This document shows positions 35,526 through 44,235 of a stretch of DNA of 64,000 nucleotides, one piece after another (positions within the stretch are counted from its first letter, which is position 1; each line of letters begins with the position of its first letter). Location of the stretch: NCBI RefSeq assembly GCF_024806835.1, contig NZ_JANTYU010000006.1:62001-126000 (forward strand), in the 5' to 3' direction. The notes beneath the pieces are model-generated. The model was not told the origin of the DNA. It searched no databases and saw only the letters and a list, made by a program, of their open reading frames with translations. The position numbers were made by a program, and so were the translations under genes. The stretch comes from Xanthomonas sp. 3793. Its GTDB lineage: Bacteria; Pseudomonadota; Gammaproteobacteria; Xanthomonadales; Xanthomonadaceae.

Positions 35526-36692
35526 TCACACCACGCGGCAGAACACCGCCTTGAGATAGCGCGATTCCTGCACATGCGCCATGAACGGATGGTCGGGGCC
35601 GGCACCGGCCACCTTCAGGATCTGGATGGTGCGCCCGGAGAAATACGAGGCGCGGCGCAACATGTCCAGGAACTCCTGCTCGGCCACCAGCCCGGTGCAC
35701 GAGAAAGTGGCGAACAAGCCGCCAGGCTTGACCACGCCCAACGCCAATTTGTTCATGTCCAGATACTTCTTCAGTGCCGGAATCACCTGCTCGCGGTCGC
35801 GGGTCATCTTGGCCGGGTCCAGGATCACCACATCGAACTGCTCGCCGCGGTTGGACGCATCGCGCAGCCACGGGAAGATGTCGGCCTGCACGAACTTGGG
35901 CCGCACGTTGTTGAGCTTGGCGTTGCCCTTGGCGATGGCGATCACGTCCTCGTCGATGTCCACGCCCAGCACCTCGGACGCACCGCGCGCGGCCGCATAC
36001 ACCGCAAAGCCGCCGGTGTTGCAGCACAGGTCCAGCACGCTCTTGCCTTCGACCTGCTCGCTCAGCCACTGGCGGTTTTCGCGCTGGTCGGCGAAGAAGC
36101 CGGTCTTGTGCGCACCGGCCGGGTCGGCGCGGAACTTGATGCCGTATTCGGTGATCACCGACGCTTCGGTGGTGGTGTTGCCGTGGAAATCGAAGCTTTC
36201 CTGCTTCTGCACGTGTTCGTCGGCAAAGCTGTGGAAGCGGCAGCCCGGGAACTGCTCGCGCAGCGCGGCGTAGATCCATTCGCGGTGGCGGAACATGCCG
36301 GCGGCGAAGAACTCCACCACCACCAGATCGCCGTAGCGGTCCACCACCAGGCCGGACAGGCCGTCGCCTTCGCTGTGCACCACGCGCCAGGCATCGGACA
36401 CCGCGTCGAGCTTGAGCCAGTCGCGGCGCAGGCTCACTGCCGCGGCGATCTTGCGCGAGAACCAGCCCGCATCCACCGGCACCGACTGGTCGGTCTCCAG
36501 GATGCGCACGGCGATGCGCGAGTGGCCGTTGTAAAAGCCGCGGCCAACCCACTCCCCATCCACGCCGACCACATCGACGATGGTGCCGGGTTTGGGCTTG
36601 GCGGCGGGCTTTTCCACCAGCTTCTGGAAGATCCACGGGTGGCTGGAGCGCCACGCATTCTTGAGTCGGACGACGGGGACAGGAGTATTCAT
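35526..36692 (-). CDS. rlmI: RlmI-type 23S rRNA methyltransferase
   Basis: The 388-residue protein has an N-terminal PUA RNA-binding domain (about 1-80; VRLKNAWRSSHPWIFQKLVE), a linker domain and a Rossmann methyltransferase domain: motif I SVLDLCCNTGGFAVYAA, motif IV VILDPAKMTRD, motif VI FATFSCTGLV. It follows RlmI, which makes 5-methylcytosine in 23S rRNA (position 1962 in E. coli), although motif IV is DPAK rather than the usual DPPK. The ATG at 36692 follows AGGTGA. It is divergent from the Mn2+ riboswitch leader. Confidence 0.92.
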   Translation of the reverse strand: MNTPVPVVRLKNAWRSSHPWIFQKLVEKPAAKPKPGTIVDVVGVDGEWVGRGFYNGHSRIAVRILETDQSVPVDAGWFSRKIAAAVSLRRDWLKLDAVSDAWRVVHSEGDGLSGLVVDRYGDLVVVEFFAAGMFRHREWIYAALREQFPGCRFHSFADEHVQKQESFDFHGNTTTEASVITEYGIKFRADPAGAHKTGFFADQRENRQWLSEQVEGKSVLDLCCNTGGFAVYAAARGASEVLGVDIDEDVIAIAKGNAKLNNVRPKFVQADIFPWLRDASNRGEQFDVVILDPAKMTRDREQVIPALKKYLDMNKLALGVVKPGGLFATFSCTGLVAEQEFLDMLRRASYFSGRTIQILKVAGAGPDHPFMAHVQESRYLKAVFCRVV

Positions 36693-36750
36693 TCACCTAT
36701 TGTATCCGGCTGGATTGACGTGCCCGGCCCCTGCCCGCAGAATCGGCGCC

Positions 36751-36872
36751 AGAAGGGGAGTAGCTCCCAGCGTTGTCGCCGTCATGACGAGTCCTGCCAG
36801 CCAGGCTCCGGTGCAACGGCAACCGGCCAGGCCGGTTGCGAGCGAGACCTTCGCCGCGCAGGCGAAGGTCCG
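36751..36872 (+). promoter_or_regulatory. yybP-ykoY (Mn2+) riboswitch
   Basis: The leader of the TerC gene has the conserved framework of this riboswitch class: GGGGAGTAGCTCCC at 36755-36768, an ACGAG/CCGG-type junction, the GCAACCGGCC...GGCCGGTTGC stem, and the signature GCGAGACCTTCGCC pairing with GGCGAAGGTC at its 3' end (to 36870). About 80 bases separate it from the start codon. The class senses manganese and controls Mn2+ exporters and TerC/Alx proteins; Xanthomonas TerC leaders are known members. Confidence 0.9.
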
Positions 36873-36952
36873 TCACCCGGAATCCACGATTTCCGTGTCA
36901 CAAGGCCTCAGCCCACCGGCTGTCCAGGTCGTTTCACTTTTCGGGATTCTTT

Positions 36953-37909
36953 ATGCAAACCATTGGCAATGTCTGGTTATGGGGCGGTTTCGGGGTCGTG
37001 GTGATCGCCGCGCTGCTGATCGATCTGGTGCTGATGCGCCATGGCGGCGCCCACAAGGTGACCTTCAAGGAGGCCACCTGGTGGAGCATCGGTTGGGTGC
37101 TGCTGGCGCTGGCCTTCAACGCCGGGCTGTGGTGGTACCTGCAGGGCACGCTGGGCGATGCGCAGGCCGACCAGATCGGGCTGCAGTTCCTCACCGGCTA
37201 CCTGGTCGAAAAATCGCTGGCGGTCGACAACATCTTCGTGTTCCTGATGGTCATGACCTACTTCGGCGTGCCGGAGGAACAGCGCCAGCGCGTGCTGATC
37301 ATCGGCGTACTGGGCGCGATTGTCCTGCGCGCGATCATGATCTTCGCCGGCTCGATGCTGCTGGCCAAGTTCCATTGGCTGCTGTACGTGTTCGGCGCGT
37401 TCCTGCTGCTGACCGGTATCAAGATGTGGTTCTCCGCCGGCAAGGAGCCGGATCTGGAAACCAACCCCGTGTTGCGCTGGATGCGCAGCCATCTGCGCCT
37501 GAGCCCGCAGTATCACGGCAACCTGCTCAGTGTGATGAAAGACGGCAAACGCTGGTTCACCCCGCTGTTTGTGGTGTTGATCCTGATCGCGGTGATCGAT
37601 GTGATCTTCGCGGTGGACAGCATCCCGGCGATCTTCGCGATCACCACCGACCCGTTCATCGTGCTGACCTCCAACGTGTTCGCCGTGCTGGGCCTGCGCG
37701 CGATGTTCTTCCTGCTGGCCGGCATGGCCGACCGCTTCCACCTGCTGCCGTATGGCCTGGCGGTGATCCTGGTGTTCATTGGCACCAAGATGATGATCAT
37801 CAATTTCTACAAGATCCCGGTGCTGGTGTCGCTGGCGGTGGTGGTCACGATCCTGGTTGCCACCATCGTGCTGAGCCTGCTGCGCCCGCCCAAGCCGGCC
37901 GGGCACTGA
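36953..37909 (+). CDS. TerC/Alx family membrane protein, probable manganese exporter
   Basis: The 318-residue protein has about nine membrane helices and the TerC signature, with conserved acidic residues inside helices: GYLVEKSLAVDNIFVFLMVMTYFGVP and ILIAVIDVIFAVDSIPAIFAITTDPFIV. TerC/Alx proteins are implicated in Mn2+ efflux, helping protein metallation and pH or oxidative stress resistance. The ATG at 36953 is the natural start, with the upstream frame lying in the riboswitch. The yybP-ykoY leader means expression should rise when Mn2+ is high. Confidence 0.94.
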   Translation: MQTIGNVWLWGGFGVVVIAALLIDLVLMRHGGAHKVTFKEATWWSIGWVLLALAFNAGLWWYLQGTLGDAQADQIGLQFLTGYLVEKSLAVDNIFVFLMVMTYFGVPEEQRQRVLIIGVLGAIVLRAIMIFAGSMLLAKFHWLLYVFGAFLLLTGIKMWFSAGKEPDLETNPVLRWMRSHLRLSPQYHGNLLSVMKDGKRWFTPLFVVLILIAVIDVIFAVDSIPAIFAITTDPFIVLTSNVFAVLGLRAMFFLLAGMADRFHLLPYGLAVILVFIGTKMMIINFYKIPVLVSLAVVVTILVATIVLSLLRPPKPAGH

Positions 37910-37915
37910 GGGGCC

Positions 37916-38004
37916 GGGATTCGGGATTCGGGATTCGGGATTCGGGATTCGGGATTCGGGAATCGGGATTCGGGATTCGGGAATCGGGAATCGGGAATCG
38001 GGAA
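37916..38004. repeat. GGGATTC / GGGAATC heptamer tandem array
   Basis: About 13 tandem units of seven bases, GGGATTC or GGGAATC, start seven bases after the TerC stop. The unit is nearly a palindrome when paired with its variant, so the array can fold. Related, more degenerate arrays lie at 23466-23530 and 40856-40892. This is a typical Xanthomonas simple-sequence element, not a CRISPR. Confidence 0.95.
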
Positions 38005-38056
38005 CGGTAGTTCCATGTGCATTGCTGGCAACTGCGCACACCGACTCTCTCGACTG

Positions 38057-38149
38057 GTCCCTGCCTGCCACCGTCGCGGGACCTTACGCGGCATGGATGC
38101 CGCGTAAGAGCCTACAGGGACGTACTTGCGGCGTGTCCCGCGACGGTGG
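38057..38149. repeat. nested inverted repeat with 12-bp inner and 15-bp outer arms
   Basis: The inner hairpin CTTACGCGGCAT / ATGCCGCGTAAG (38083-38108) is perfect with a 2-base loop. Around it, GTCCCTG (38057-38063) pairs with CAGGGAC (38115-38121). CCACCGTCGCGGGAC (38068-38082) is the exact complement of GTCCCGCGACGGTGG (38135-38149), so at least two alternative foldings are possible. Confidence 0.88.
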
Positions 38150-38552
38150 GCGGGCAAGGGCCCTGCAGCCAAGCCGCAGATCGTCCGCCCTACGACCGAC
38201 GCATCCCCGCCGTTCAATCACCTCTCAAGGCCGCCAGGATTTCAGGCTCCACGTCGCCGGGGCGTTTCCGGGCTGCACTGGTAAGGGCGGATGCGGCAGC
38301 GTTCGGTGTCGCGCCCCGGCCACCTCCACGGACGGATTCACGGCGTGTCCCGCGACGGTGGGCGGGCAAGGGCGCTGCAACCAAGCCGCAGATCGTCCGC
38401 TCTGCGACCGACGCATCCCCACCGTTCAATCACCTCTCAAGGCCGCCAGGATTCAGGCTCCAGGTCGCTGGGGCGTTCCCGGGCCGAACCGGTGGGGGCG
38501 GGATGCTGCGGCACGTTCGGTGGCGCGCCTCGGTCACCTGCGTGATGTCACG
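38129..38552. repeat. tandem direct duplication, two ~212-base copies
   Basis: Bases 38129-38340 and 38341-38552 align with an offset of 212: both begin CGGCGTGTCCCGCGACGG, share ATCGTCCGC..CGACCGACGCATCCCC and CACCTCTCAAGGCCGCCAGGAT, and diverge by scattered substitutions and a few indels. Similarity is roughly 85-90 percent by eye. Confidence 0.88.
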
Positions 38553-38665
38553 TAAACCGCTGTGCCAATGATCGGCGGCGGGACTGGATTATCCCGTCGC
38601 CGGGCCTGCTTATCCCGCGCCGGAGAGGCTTGTAAAAAAACCCACGCGACGCCATCCGTGAAGGT

Positions 38666-39454
38666 ATGACACCGCCTCCTGTTGCCACCGACGACACCAC
38701 CACCCAAGACCGCCTGGACCGTTCCAGGATCTTGCGTGCCTTCAACTTCAGCCTGGCGGCCGTGTTGCTGCTGGTGGCGGTGTTCACCGCGCAGGGCATG
38801 TTCGACTGGCGCGCATGGGCGGTGGCGCCGCTGCAGGCAGACGGCCTGATCGGCATCCTCACCGCACCGCTGTTGCACGGCTCGCTCGCGCACCTGGGCG
38901 CCAACGCGGCGGCGCTGCTGATCCTGGGCACGCTGGCCGGCAGCGTGTATCCGCGCGCCACCGCCATGGCATTGCCGTTGCTGTGGCTGGGCTCGGGCCT
39001 GGGGGCGTGGTTGTTGGGCGAGCCTGGCAGCCGCCATCTGGGCGCCAGTGGCGTCACCCACGGGCTGATGTTCCTGGTGTTCGTGCTGGGCCTGCTGCGC
39101 CGCGACCGCCCGGCGATCGCCACCAGCATGATCGCCTTTCTGTTCTACGGCGGCATGTTGGTGACCATCCTGCCGCACGAAGCCGGCGTGTCCTGGCAAT
39201 CGCATCTGGGCGGCGCAGTGGCCGGCCTGATCGCCGCGCTGCTGTTGCGCCTGCGCGACCCGCAGCAGGCCAGGCCCCGCTACAGCTGGGAAGACGAGGA
39301 CGAAGATGCTGCGTGGGAAGTGAACAACCCCGAACACGCGATGCTGGAACCGCCACCTCCACGTCAGGTACCGGTGCTCTGGCAACGCCAGGAAGACGGC
39401 TCGGAAAACGTGGTGCTGCACTTCCCGCCGCGCGAACGGCCACCTGGGACGTAG
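38666..39454 (+). CDS. rhomboid family intramembrane serine protease
   Basis: The 262-residue protein has about six membrane helices and the rhomboid catalytic dyad: Ser in HLGASGVTHGLM (GxSG) and His in SWQSHLGGAVAGLIAALLL. HGSLAHLGANAAALLILGTLAG supplies the conserved His/Asn loop. It should cleave transmembrane helices in the inner membrane. A hydrophilic C-terminal tail of about 65 residues (acidic WEDEDEDAAWE, then PPPPRQVP) is longer than usual and probably cytoplasmic. Confidence 0.92.
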   Translation: MTPPPVATDDTTTQDRLDRSRILRAFNFSLAAVLLLVAVFTAQGMFDWRAWAVAPLQADGLIGILTAPLLHGSLAHLGANAAALLILGTLAGSVYPRATAMALPLLWLGSGLGAWLLGEPGSRHLGASGVTHGLMFLVFVLGLLRRDRPAIATSMIAFLFYGGMLVTILPHEAGVSWQSHLGGAVAGLIAALLLRLRDPQQARPRYSWEDEDEDAAWEVNNPEHAMLEPPPPRQVPVLWQRQEDGSENVVLHFPPRERPPGT

Positions 39455-39518
39455 GAGCGCGCTTGCGCGCGATGGGGCGTTCCCGATAAAGCCCCATCGC
39501 GCGCAAGCGCGCTCCTAC
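39451..39518. repeat. REP-like palindrome, copy 3
   Basis: GTAGGAGCGCGCTTGCGCGC ... GCGCGCAAGCGCGCTCCTAC forms a long palindrome with GATGGGGC / GCCCCATC in its interior. It shares the GTAGGAGCG end with the 5050 and 5217 elements. It begins within the rhomboid stop codon and could end its transcript. Confidence 0.88.
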
Positions 39519-39540
39519 GGACCGCATATGCGTCCAACGT

Positions 39541-40641
39541 TTAACGCGTTGCACGCTCGCTCAACGCACGCCGTGCCAGGCCCGGATCGTCGGCAAAGAA
39601 CGCATCGATACCGGCATCCAGATACGCCTTCAACTCGGCCAATGCACCGGCCTCGTTACGCTCGGTCACCGCAGCACTGCTGCGGTTGTTGGCGGCCAAA
39701 AAGTAATTCTCCGGGCGGAAGGTATACGGCTGCACCTGCAGTCCTGCCGCATGCGCGTCGTGCACCAGGCCGGTCGGCGTGCCCAGGCGTTGCTGCGCAT
39801 CCAGCGGAATGATGCTGCGGATGTCCGGGCCGATCGCATCGGCGTAGCTGGCGACCTGCTTCAGCCCTTCGGGCGTAATCATCTGCGCGTAGGTGCGCGG
39901 CGCATTGCCCACGCCCGCATCGGGCAGCGCCATCTGCGCGCCGCCCAGCAGCTGCAGCAAGCGAATATTGCCGTTGCGCCCGATCTTGCCGCGCAGGTAG
40001 CGCAGGTTGCCGGTCTCGAACGACTGGATCACCACCGGCGCGGTACGGGTGTAGGCATGTGCCTGCAAGGTGGTCAGCACCTTGTCTTCCATCGCCAGAT
40101 TCAGCCCACTGAAATAGCTCGGGTGCTTGATCTCCGGAATCAGCCCGATCGTGCGGCCGGTCGCGGCAGATTCGGCTGCGACGAAATCAATGATCTCGTC
40201 GAAGGTCAAAATCTGAAACTGCCCGTCCCAGCGCGTGCCACGCAACTGCGGCAAGCGCTCGCGTGCGCGCAAGGTCTTCAATTCGGCAAGCGTGAAGTCC
40301 TCGGTGAACCAGCCGTCCATTGCCTGACCATCGATGGTCTTGCGCGTCTTGCGCGCGGCAAACTCCGGATGGCTGGCCACATCGGTGGTGCCGCCGATCT
40401 CGTTCTCGTGACGCGCCACCAGCACACCATCCTTGGTGGACACCAGGTCCGGCTCGACAAAATCCGCGCCATCGGCAATGGCTTTGGCATACGCGGCCAG
40501 GGTGTGCTCCGGGCGCAACGCGCTGGCACCACGATGCGCAAAGATCTGCACCGTTTTCGCCAACGGCGCCTCTGCCAACGCGGACCCGCTCATGCCGACC
40601 ATCATCGCTCCCAACACCAACACACGGTGGAACTGCATCAT
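39541..40641 (-). CDS. glpQ: glycerophosphodiester phosphodiesterase, periplasmic
   Basis: The ATG at 40641 gives 366 residues with a signal peptide (cleavage near SALAEAP) and a GDPD TIM barrel: IFAHRGASALRPEHTLAAYAKAIADGADFVEPDLVSTKDGVLVARHE holds the catalytic His pair and the metal-binding Glu/Asp, and GLIPEIKHP the further Glu. It releases glycerol-3-phosphate from deacylated phospholipids. Length and secretion fit GlpQ rather than cytoplasmic UgpQ. A TonB receptor and an acid phosphatase gene lie next to it, suggesting phosphate scavenging. SD GGAGAAAGG precedes the start. Confidence 0.93.
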   Translation of the reverse strand: MMQFHRVLVLGAMMVGMSGSALAEAPLAKTVQIFAHRGASALRPEHTLAAYAKAIADGADFVEPDLVSTKDGVLVARHENEIGGTTDVASHPEFAARKTRKTIDGQAMDGWFTEDFTLAELKTLRARERLPQLRGTRWDGQFQILTFDEIIDFVAAESAATGRTIGLIPEIKHPSYFSGLNLAMEDKVLTTLQAHAYTRTAPVVIQSFETGNLRYLRGKIGRNGNIRLLQLLGGAQMALPDAGVGNAPRTYAQMITPEGLKQVASYADAIGPDIRSIIPLDAQQRLGTPTGLVHDAHAAGLQVQPYTFRPENYFLAANNRSSAAVTERNEAGALAELKAYLDAGIDAFFADDPGLARRALSERATR

Positions 40642-40855
40642 GCCTTTCTCCAACGAAAAAGCAGCCATCAACACCCACTGCGTCACTGCCAGGCGAGCTC
40701 GGCCGATGATCGAGGCGGCGTGTACGACCGCACACCCCGCTTGCTCCCCATCGTCCGCACCCGCCTGACAACCACGCGCCAAGCCTTGCCAGCCACTCTA
40801 AAACCATCCACACCGGTCGACACGGGAATCAGTCAGCAGCAACAAGACCCGCTAT

Positions 40856-40892
40856 TACCAATCCCCAATCCCGACTCCCCAATCCCGTCGTC
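40856..40892. repeat. short degenerate heptamer array
   Basis: CCAATCCCC, AATCCCGACTCCCC and AATCCCG follow each other just beyond the TonB receptor stop. It is the same family as the arrays at 23466 and 37916. Confidence 0.75.
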
Positions 40893-43206
40893 AGAACTTG
40901 GCATCCAGCGTCAGAAACACCTGCCGCGGCGCACTGGCGTGAAACGCCAGCTGCCGGCCATTCGGATCGCTGTTGGCGAACGCGGTGAGGTTGGAAGCGT
41001 AGCGCTTGTCGGTGAGGTTGGTGACGTTGAGCGAGAGCTTGAGCGCCTGCAACACGCCGACCTGGCCGAATTCGTAGCCGGCGCCGGCATCGAACGAGGT
41101 ATAGCCGCCAAAGCCCTGATCGTTGGTGTAGGTGTAGAAGCGCTCACCGGTGTACTTGCCGCGTAGATTGACGTTCCAGCCGGCGTAATTGAAGGCGATT
41201 TCGCTGGCGAACATGCGCTTGGGCGTATCGACCGTGGTCTTGCCGGCAGTCGCAATGATCACCCCGTTCTGCACGTAGTTGTCGTCATAGGTGGAGCGGT
41301 TGATCGAGGCCGAGTTGTACCACTGCAGGTAGCTGGTAGGCTTCCAGATCACCGTCAATTCGCCACCGCGGCTGCTCACCGAGCCAACGTTGAAAAAGCG
41401 CGTGGTGCAGGCGGGCGTGGTGCCCTGCTGGATGCTGGCGCAGGGGTTGAGCGAGAGCAGACGGTTGTCGAAGGTGACGTCGTAGCCGACCAGCGAGGCT
41501 TCGAAACGGTCGCGTACAAAGCGATAGCCCGCTTCCACGGTGCGCGATTTTTCCGGCTCCAGCGCACCGACGCTGGCATCGAACGAGGCCTGCGTCACCA
41601 GCAGCGGGCCACCGGCACCACCGCCCTGGAACGCGGCGATGTTTTCTGCATAGGAAGCGAACACTTCCTGGCCTTCGGCCAGCCGATAGCCCAGCCCGAT
41701 CTGCGGCAGCACCGACTCACTGGCCTTGATCGACCCGGTCGCCACCGGCGCTTCCACCGCGATGCCCGGCGTCTCGCGTGCGGTCATTTCGGTGCTCGGG
41801 CTCTTGATGCCCAGATCCAGGCTCAGACGCTCATCGAGAAACTTGAAGTTGCCCTGCACATAGAACTGCCGCGTGGTGATCACGTAGTTCTGCGAGAACA
41901 GGCGGCGGTTGGGATTCTGCAGGAACTTGTCGTCGCTGACCGGGCCATCGATCCAGTAGAAATTGCGCTCTACATCGTGGTGGTTGCGCTCGTACCACAG
42001 GCCGGCTTCCAGATGATGCGGGCCCAGGTCCCAGCCCAGCGAAGCGATGCCGCCGGTGCGGTTGATCCAGTAGTTGGTGCTGCGGATGGAGATCGGCAGT
42101 GCTTGCGGCGTGCCCGGATTGGAGGCCTGGCCCGGCGACCACCAGTGGCCCTGGCCCTTGTTTTCGTGGTGATAGACCTGGGTGTGCAGGCTGATCGCAT
42201 CGTTGGGCTGGAAGTCGCCGGCCACGTAGAACAGGTCGTCGTCGCGCAACGCACGGCTCTGGTAGTACGCATCGTCCACGTTGTCCACGCCGCCACTGAA
42301 GCCGCAGCGTGCGGCATTGCGTGTGGCCGGCGCGCAGTACGCCGCTGCCAGGGCGCGGTTCCAGTCCGGCGCATACAGGTTCCAGTCCCAGCCCAGGCCG
42401 CGCGCCATGCCGCTCTTGGACAGATAGGAATAGTCGGCCTGCGAGGTGCGCGAGGTATCGGCAAAGGCGGTCAGTTTTCCGCCATCGAATTGATACACAC
42501 CCTTGGCGTTGAACTGCCGCGTAGTCGTCGGCGATTCCGGGCGCGCCCACATGTCCGCGGTGGCTTCGATACCCGACAGATACGCAGAAAATCCGTTGTA
42601 GTCGCCGGTATCCACGCGCAGGAAGGTGCGACGGTTGGCATCGGACCCCACCGTCTGCGACACCTGCCCACCGAACACGCTGGACGGGTCGGCCGAGTAG
42701 TACTGGATGGTGCCGCCCAGGTTGCTGGTGGACGCGGTGCCCAACGCACCGATGCCCGACGCCAGCTCCACGCCGCCGAAGTTTTCTGCGATCAATGCGC
42801 GGCTGATGTTGAGGCCGTTGTAATTGCCGTAGGCGTTATCGCCCAGCGGCAAACCGTCGAGCGTGTAGCCCAGGCGCGTGCCGTTGAAGCCGCGCAGGCT
42901 GATCGTCTGCGACTCTTCATTGGCACCGAAGGCATCGTTGGATTGCACGTTGACGCCCGGCATCCGGTTGAGCAGTTTCTGGATGCTGGTGCCTGGCGGC
43001 AGCACCGGAATGTCCTGCTGGGTGATGCGCTGCACCTGGCGCGTTTCGCCCTGGCCAATCACCGATACCGCATCGAGTTGCTGCACGGTGGAACCGGTAT
43101 CGGCGGACACCTCGGCCGGCGTATCGGCAGCACGTGCGGCTGGCGACAGCACAAGCGCGGTAAACACGGCAGCACTTAACAGATGGGTCTTGGGCATGAG
43201 AGGCAT
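40891..43206 (-). CDS. TonB-dependent receptor
   Basis: The 771-residue receptor has a signal peptide (cleavage near ARA/ADTP), a plug domain (LPPGTSIQKLLNRMPGVNVQSNDAFGANEESQTISLRGFNGTRLGYTLDGLPLG) and a 22-strand-type barrel ending APRQVFLTLDAKF. It has no STN domain, so it does not signal through a FecR. The ligand is not readable; neighbours (GlpQ and a class A phosphatase) suggest a phosphate ester. A start nine bases downstream (MPKTHLL) is possible. It is divergent from the phosphatase gene. Confidence 0.93.
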   Translation of the reverse strand: MPLMPKTHLLSAAVFTALVLSPAARAADTPAEVSADTGSTVQQLDAVSVIGQGETRQVQRITQQDIPVLPPGTSIQKLLNRMPGVNVQSNDAFGANEESQTISLRGFNGTRLGYTLDGLPLGDNAYGNYNGLNISRALIAENFGGVELASGIGALGTASTSNLGGTIQYYSADPSSVFGGQVSQTVGSDANRRTFLRVDTGDYNGFSAYLSGIEATADMWARPESPTTTRQFNAKGVYQFDGGKLTAFADTSRTSQADYSYLSKSGMARGLGWDWNLYAPDWNRALAAAYCAPATRNAARCGFSGGVDNVDDAYYQSRALRDDDLFYVAGDFQPNDAISLHTQVYHHENKGQGHWWSPGQASNPGTPQALPISIRSTNYWINRTGGIASLGWDLGPHHLEAGLWYERNHHDVERNFYWIDGPVSDDKFLQNPNRRLFSQNYVITTRQFYVQGNFKFLDERLSLDLGIKSPSTEMTARETPGIAVEAPVATGSIKASESVLPQIGLGYRLAEGQEVFASYAENIAAFQGGGAGGPLLVTQASFDASVGALEPEKSRTVEAGYRFVRDRFEASLVGYDVTFDNRLLSLNPCASIQQGTTPACTTRFFNVGSVSSRGGELTVIWKPTSYLQWYNSASINRSTYDDNYVQNGVIIATAGKTTVDTPKRMFASEIAFNYAGWNVNLRGKYTGERFYTYTNDQGFGGYTSFDAGAGYEFGQVGVLQALKLSLNVTNLTDKRYASNLTAFANSDPNGRQLAFHASAPRQVFLTLDAKF

Positions 43207-43392
43207 GGGGGAAGAGTCAAAAGATGACGGCAAGCGTGCGACAGCTGTCTTGCGTCGATGCGACGCCCAGATGACAGTGCCGAGACAACTACTGCGTATC
43301 CCGCGCTGCGCCTGCGTTGTGCTGGCATGCGCGTGTCATCTGCACGTCGTAATCTGTGCGCTCGTCCAGTCGTGCTGCTTCGAGGAATCGTC

Positions 43393-44235
43393 ATGGCCCA
43401 CCGCATCGCTCGCCACTGCCAACAGACGCTGGCAGGCCTCGCCCTTGCCGCCTTGTTGATCGGCAGCGGCGTGGCCACTGCGCGGCAACCGGCAAAGCCG
43501 GTGGATTCGGTGCTCGCCAGCGACGCGCAGGGATATCTGGAAAAACCGCAGTTGCCCGACAGCCTGCAGCTGGTGCCGCCCCCGCCGCAGGACGGCAGTG
43601 CCGCGCTCGCCAACGACGAGGCTATCGCCAAGGCCATGCTCGCGCTGCGCGGCACACCGCGCTGGGACCTGGCCACGCGCGACGCGGTACTGAGCTTTCC
43701 CGATGCCGCCAGCCACTTCAGCTGCGCGCTCGGCGTGCAGATCGACCAGGCCGGCACACCGCATCTGCTGCGCCTGCTCGAACACAGCATGCGCGACGCC
43801 AGCAGCAGCACCAGCGCCGCCAAGGCACGCTATCAGCGCCCACGCCCGTTCATGCGCAACGAACAACCGATGTGCACCCCGGCCGACGATGCGGCCCTGC
43901 GCAAGAATGGCTCCTACCCGTCCGGCCACACCGCCATCGGCTGGGCCTGGGGCCTGATTCTGTCGGAACTCGCTCCCGCCCAGCGCAACGCGCTACTGGC
44001 ACGCGGCCGCGCCTTCGGCGACAGCCGCCTGGTGTGCAACGTGCATTGGCAGAGCGATGTCCTGCAGGGCCGCATCATGGGCGCGGCCACCGTCGCCGCG
44101 CTGCACAGCAACCCGGAATTTCAAAAGGATCTTGCTGCCGCACGCGGGGAGATCGCAACGGCCAAGCCTGTCGCACCGGATGCATGCGCGGTGGAAACAG
44201 ATGCCTTGCAGGCCGTGTTGCCAGAAGTGCTCTAG
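43393..44235 (+). CDS. class A non-specific acid phosphatase (PhoN/PAP2)
   Basis: The ATG at 43393, preceded by GAGGAA, gives 280 residues with a signal peptide (ending GVATARQP). The complete phosphatase signature is present: KARYQRPRP (KX6RP), YPSGHTAIGW (PSGH) and SRLVCNVHWQSDVL (SRX5HX3D). It hydrolyses a broad range of organic phosphomonoesters in the periplasm. It is divergent from a TonB receptor gene, with about 186 bases between, and GlpQ lies beyond that. Confidence 0.94.
   Translation: MAHRIARHCQQTLAGLALAALLIGSGVATARQPAKPVDSVLASDAQGYLEKPQLPDSLQLVPPPPQDGSAALANDEAIAKAMLALRGTPRWDLATRDAVLSFPDAASHFSCALGVQIDQAGTPHLLRLLEHSMRDASSSTSAAKARYQRPRPFMRNEQPMCTPADDAALRKNGSYPSGHTAIGWAWGLILSELAPAQRNALLARGRAFGDSRLVCNVHWQSDVLQGRIMGAATVAALHSNPEFQKDLAAARGEIATAKPVAPDACAVETDALQAVLPEVL

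Larger units (their letters stand above)
38005..38665. other. 661-base repeat-rich region without a gene
   Basis: Between the heptamer array and the rhomboid gene no coding frame is supported. The frames listed across it repeat themselves because the DNA is a tandem duplication. See the hairpin and duplication entries. Confidence 0.7.

Noticed and set aside
37916..38004. Regular repeat array considered as a CRISPR
   Set aside because: Units are seven bases and contiguous with no spacers, and no cas genes are nearby.
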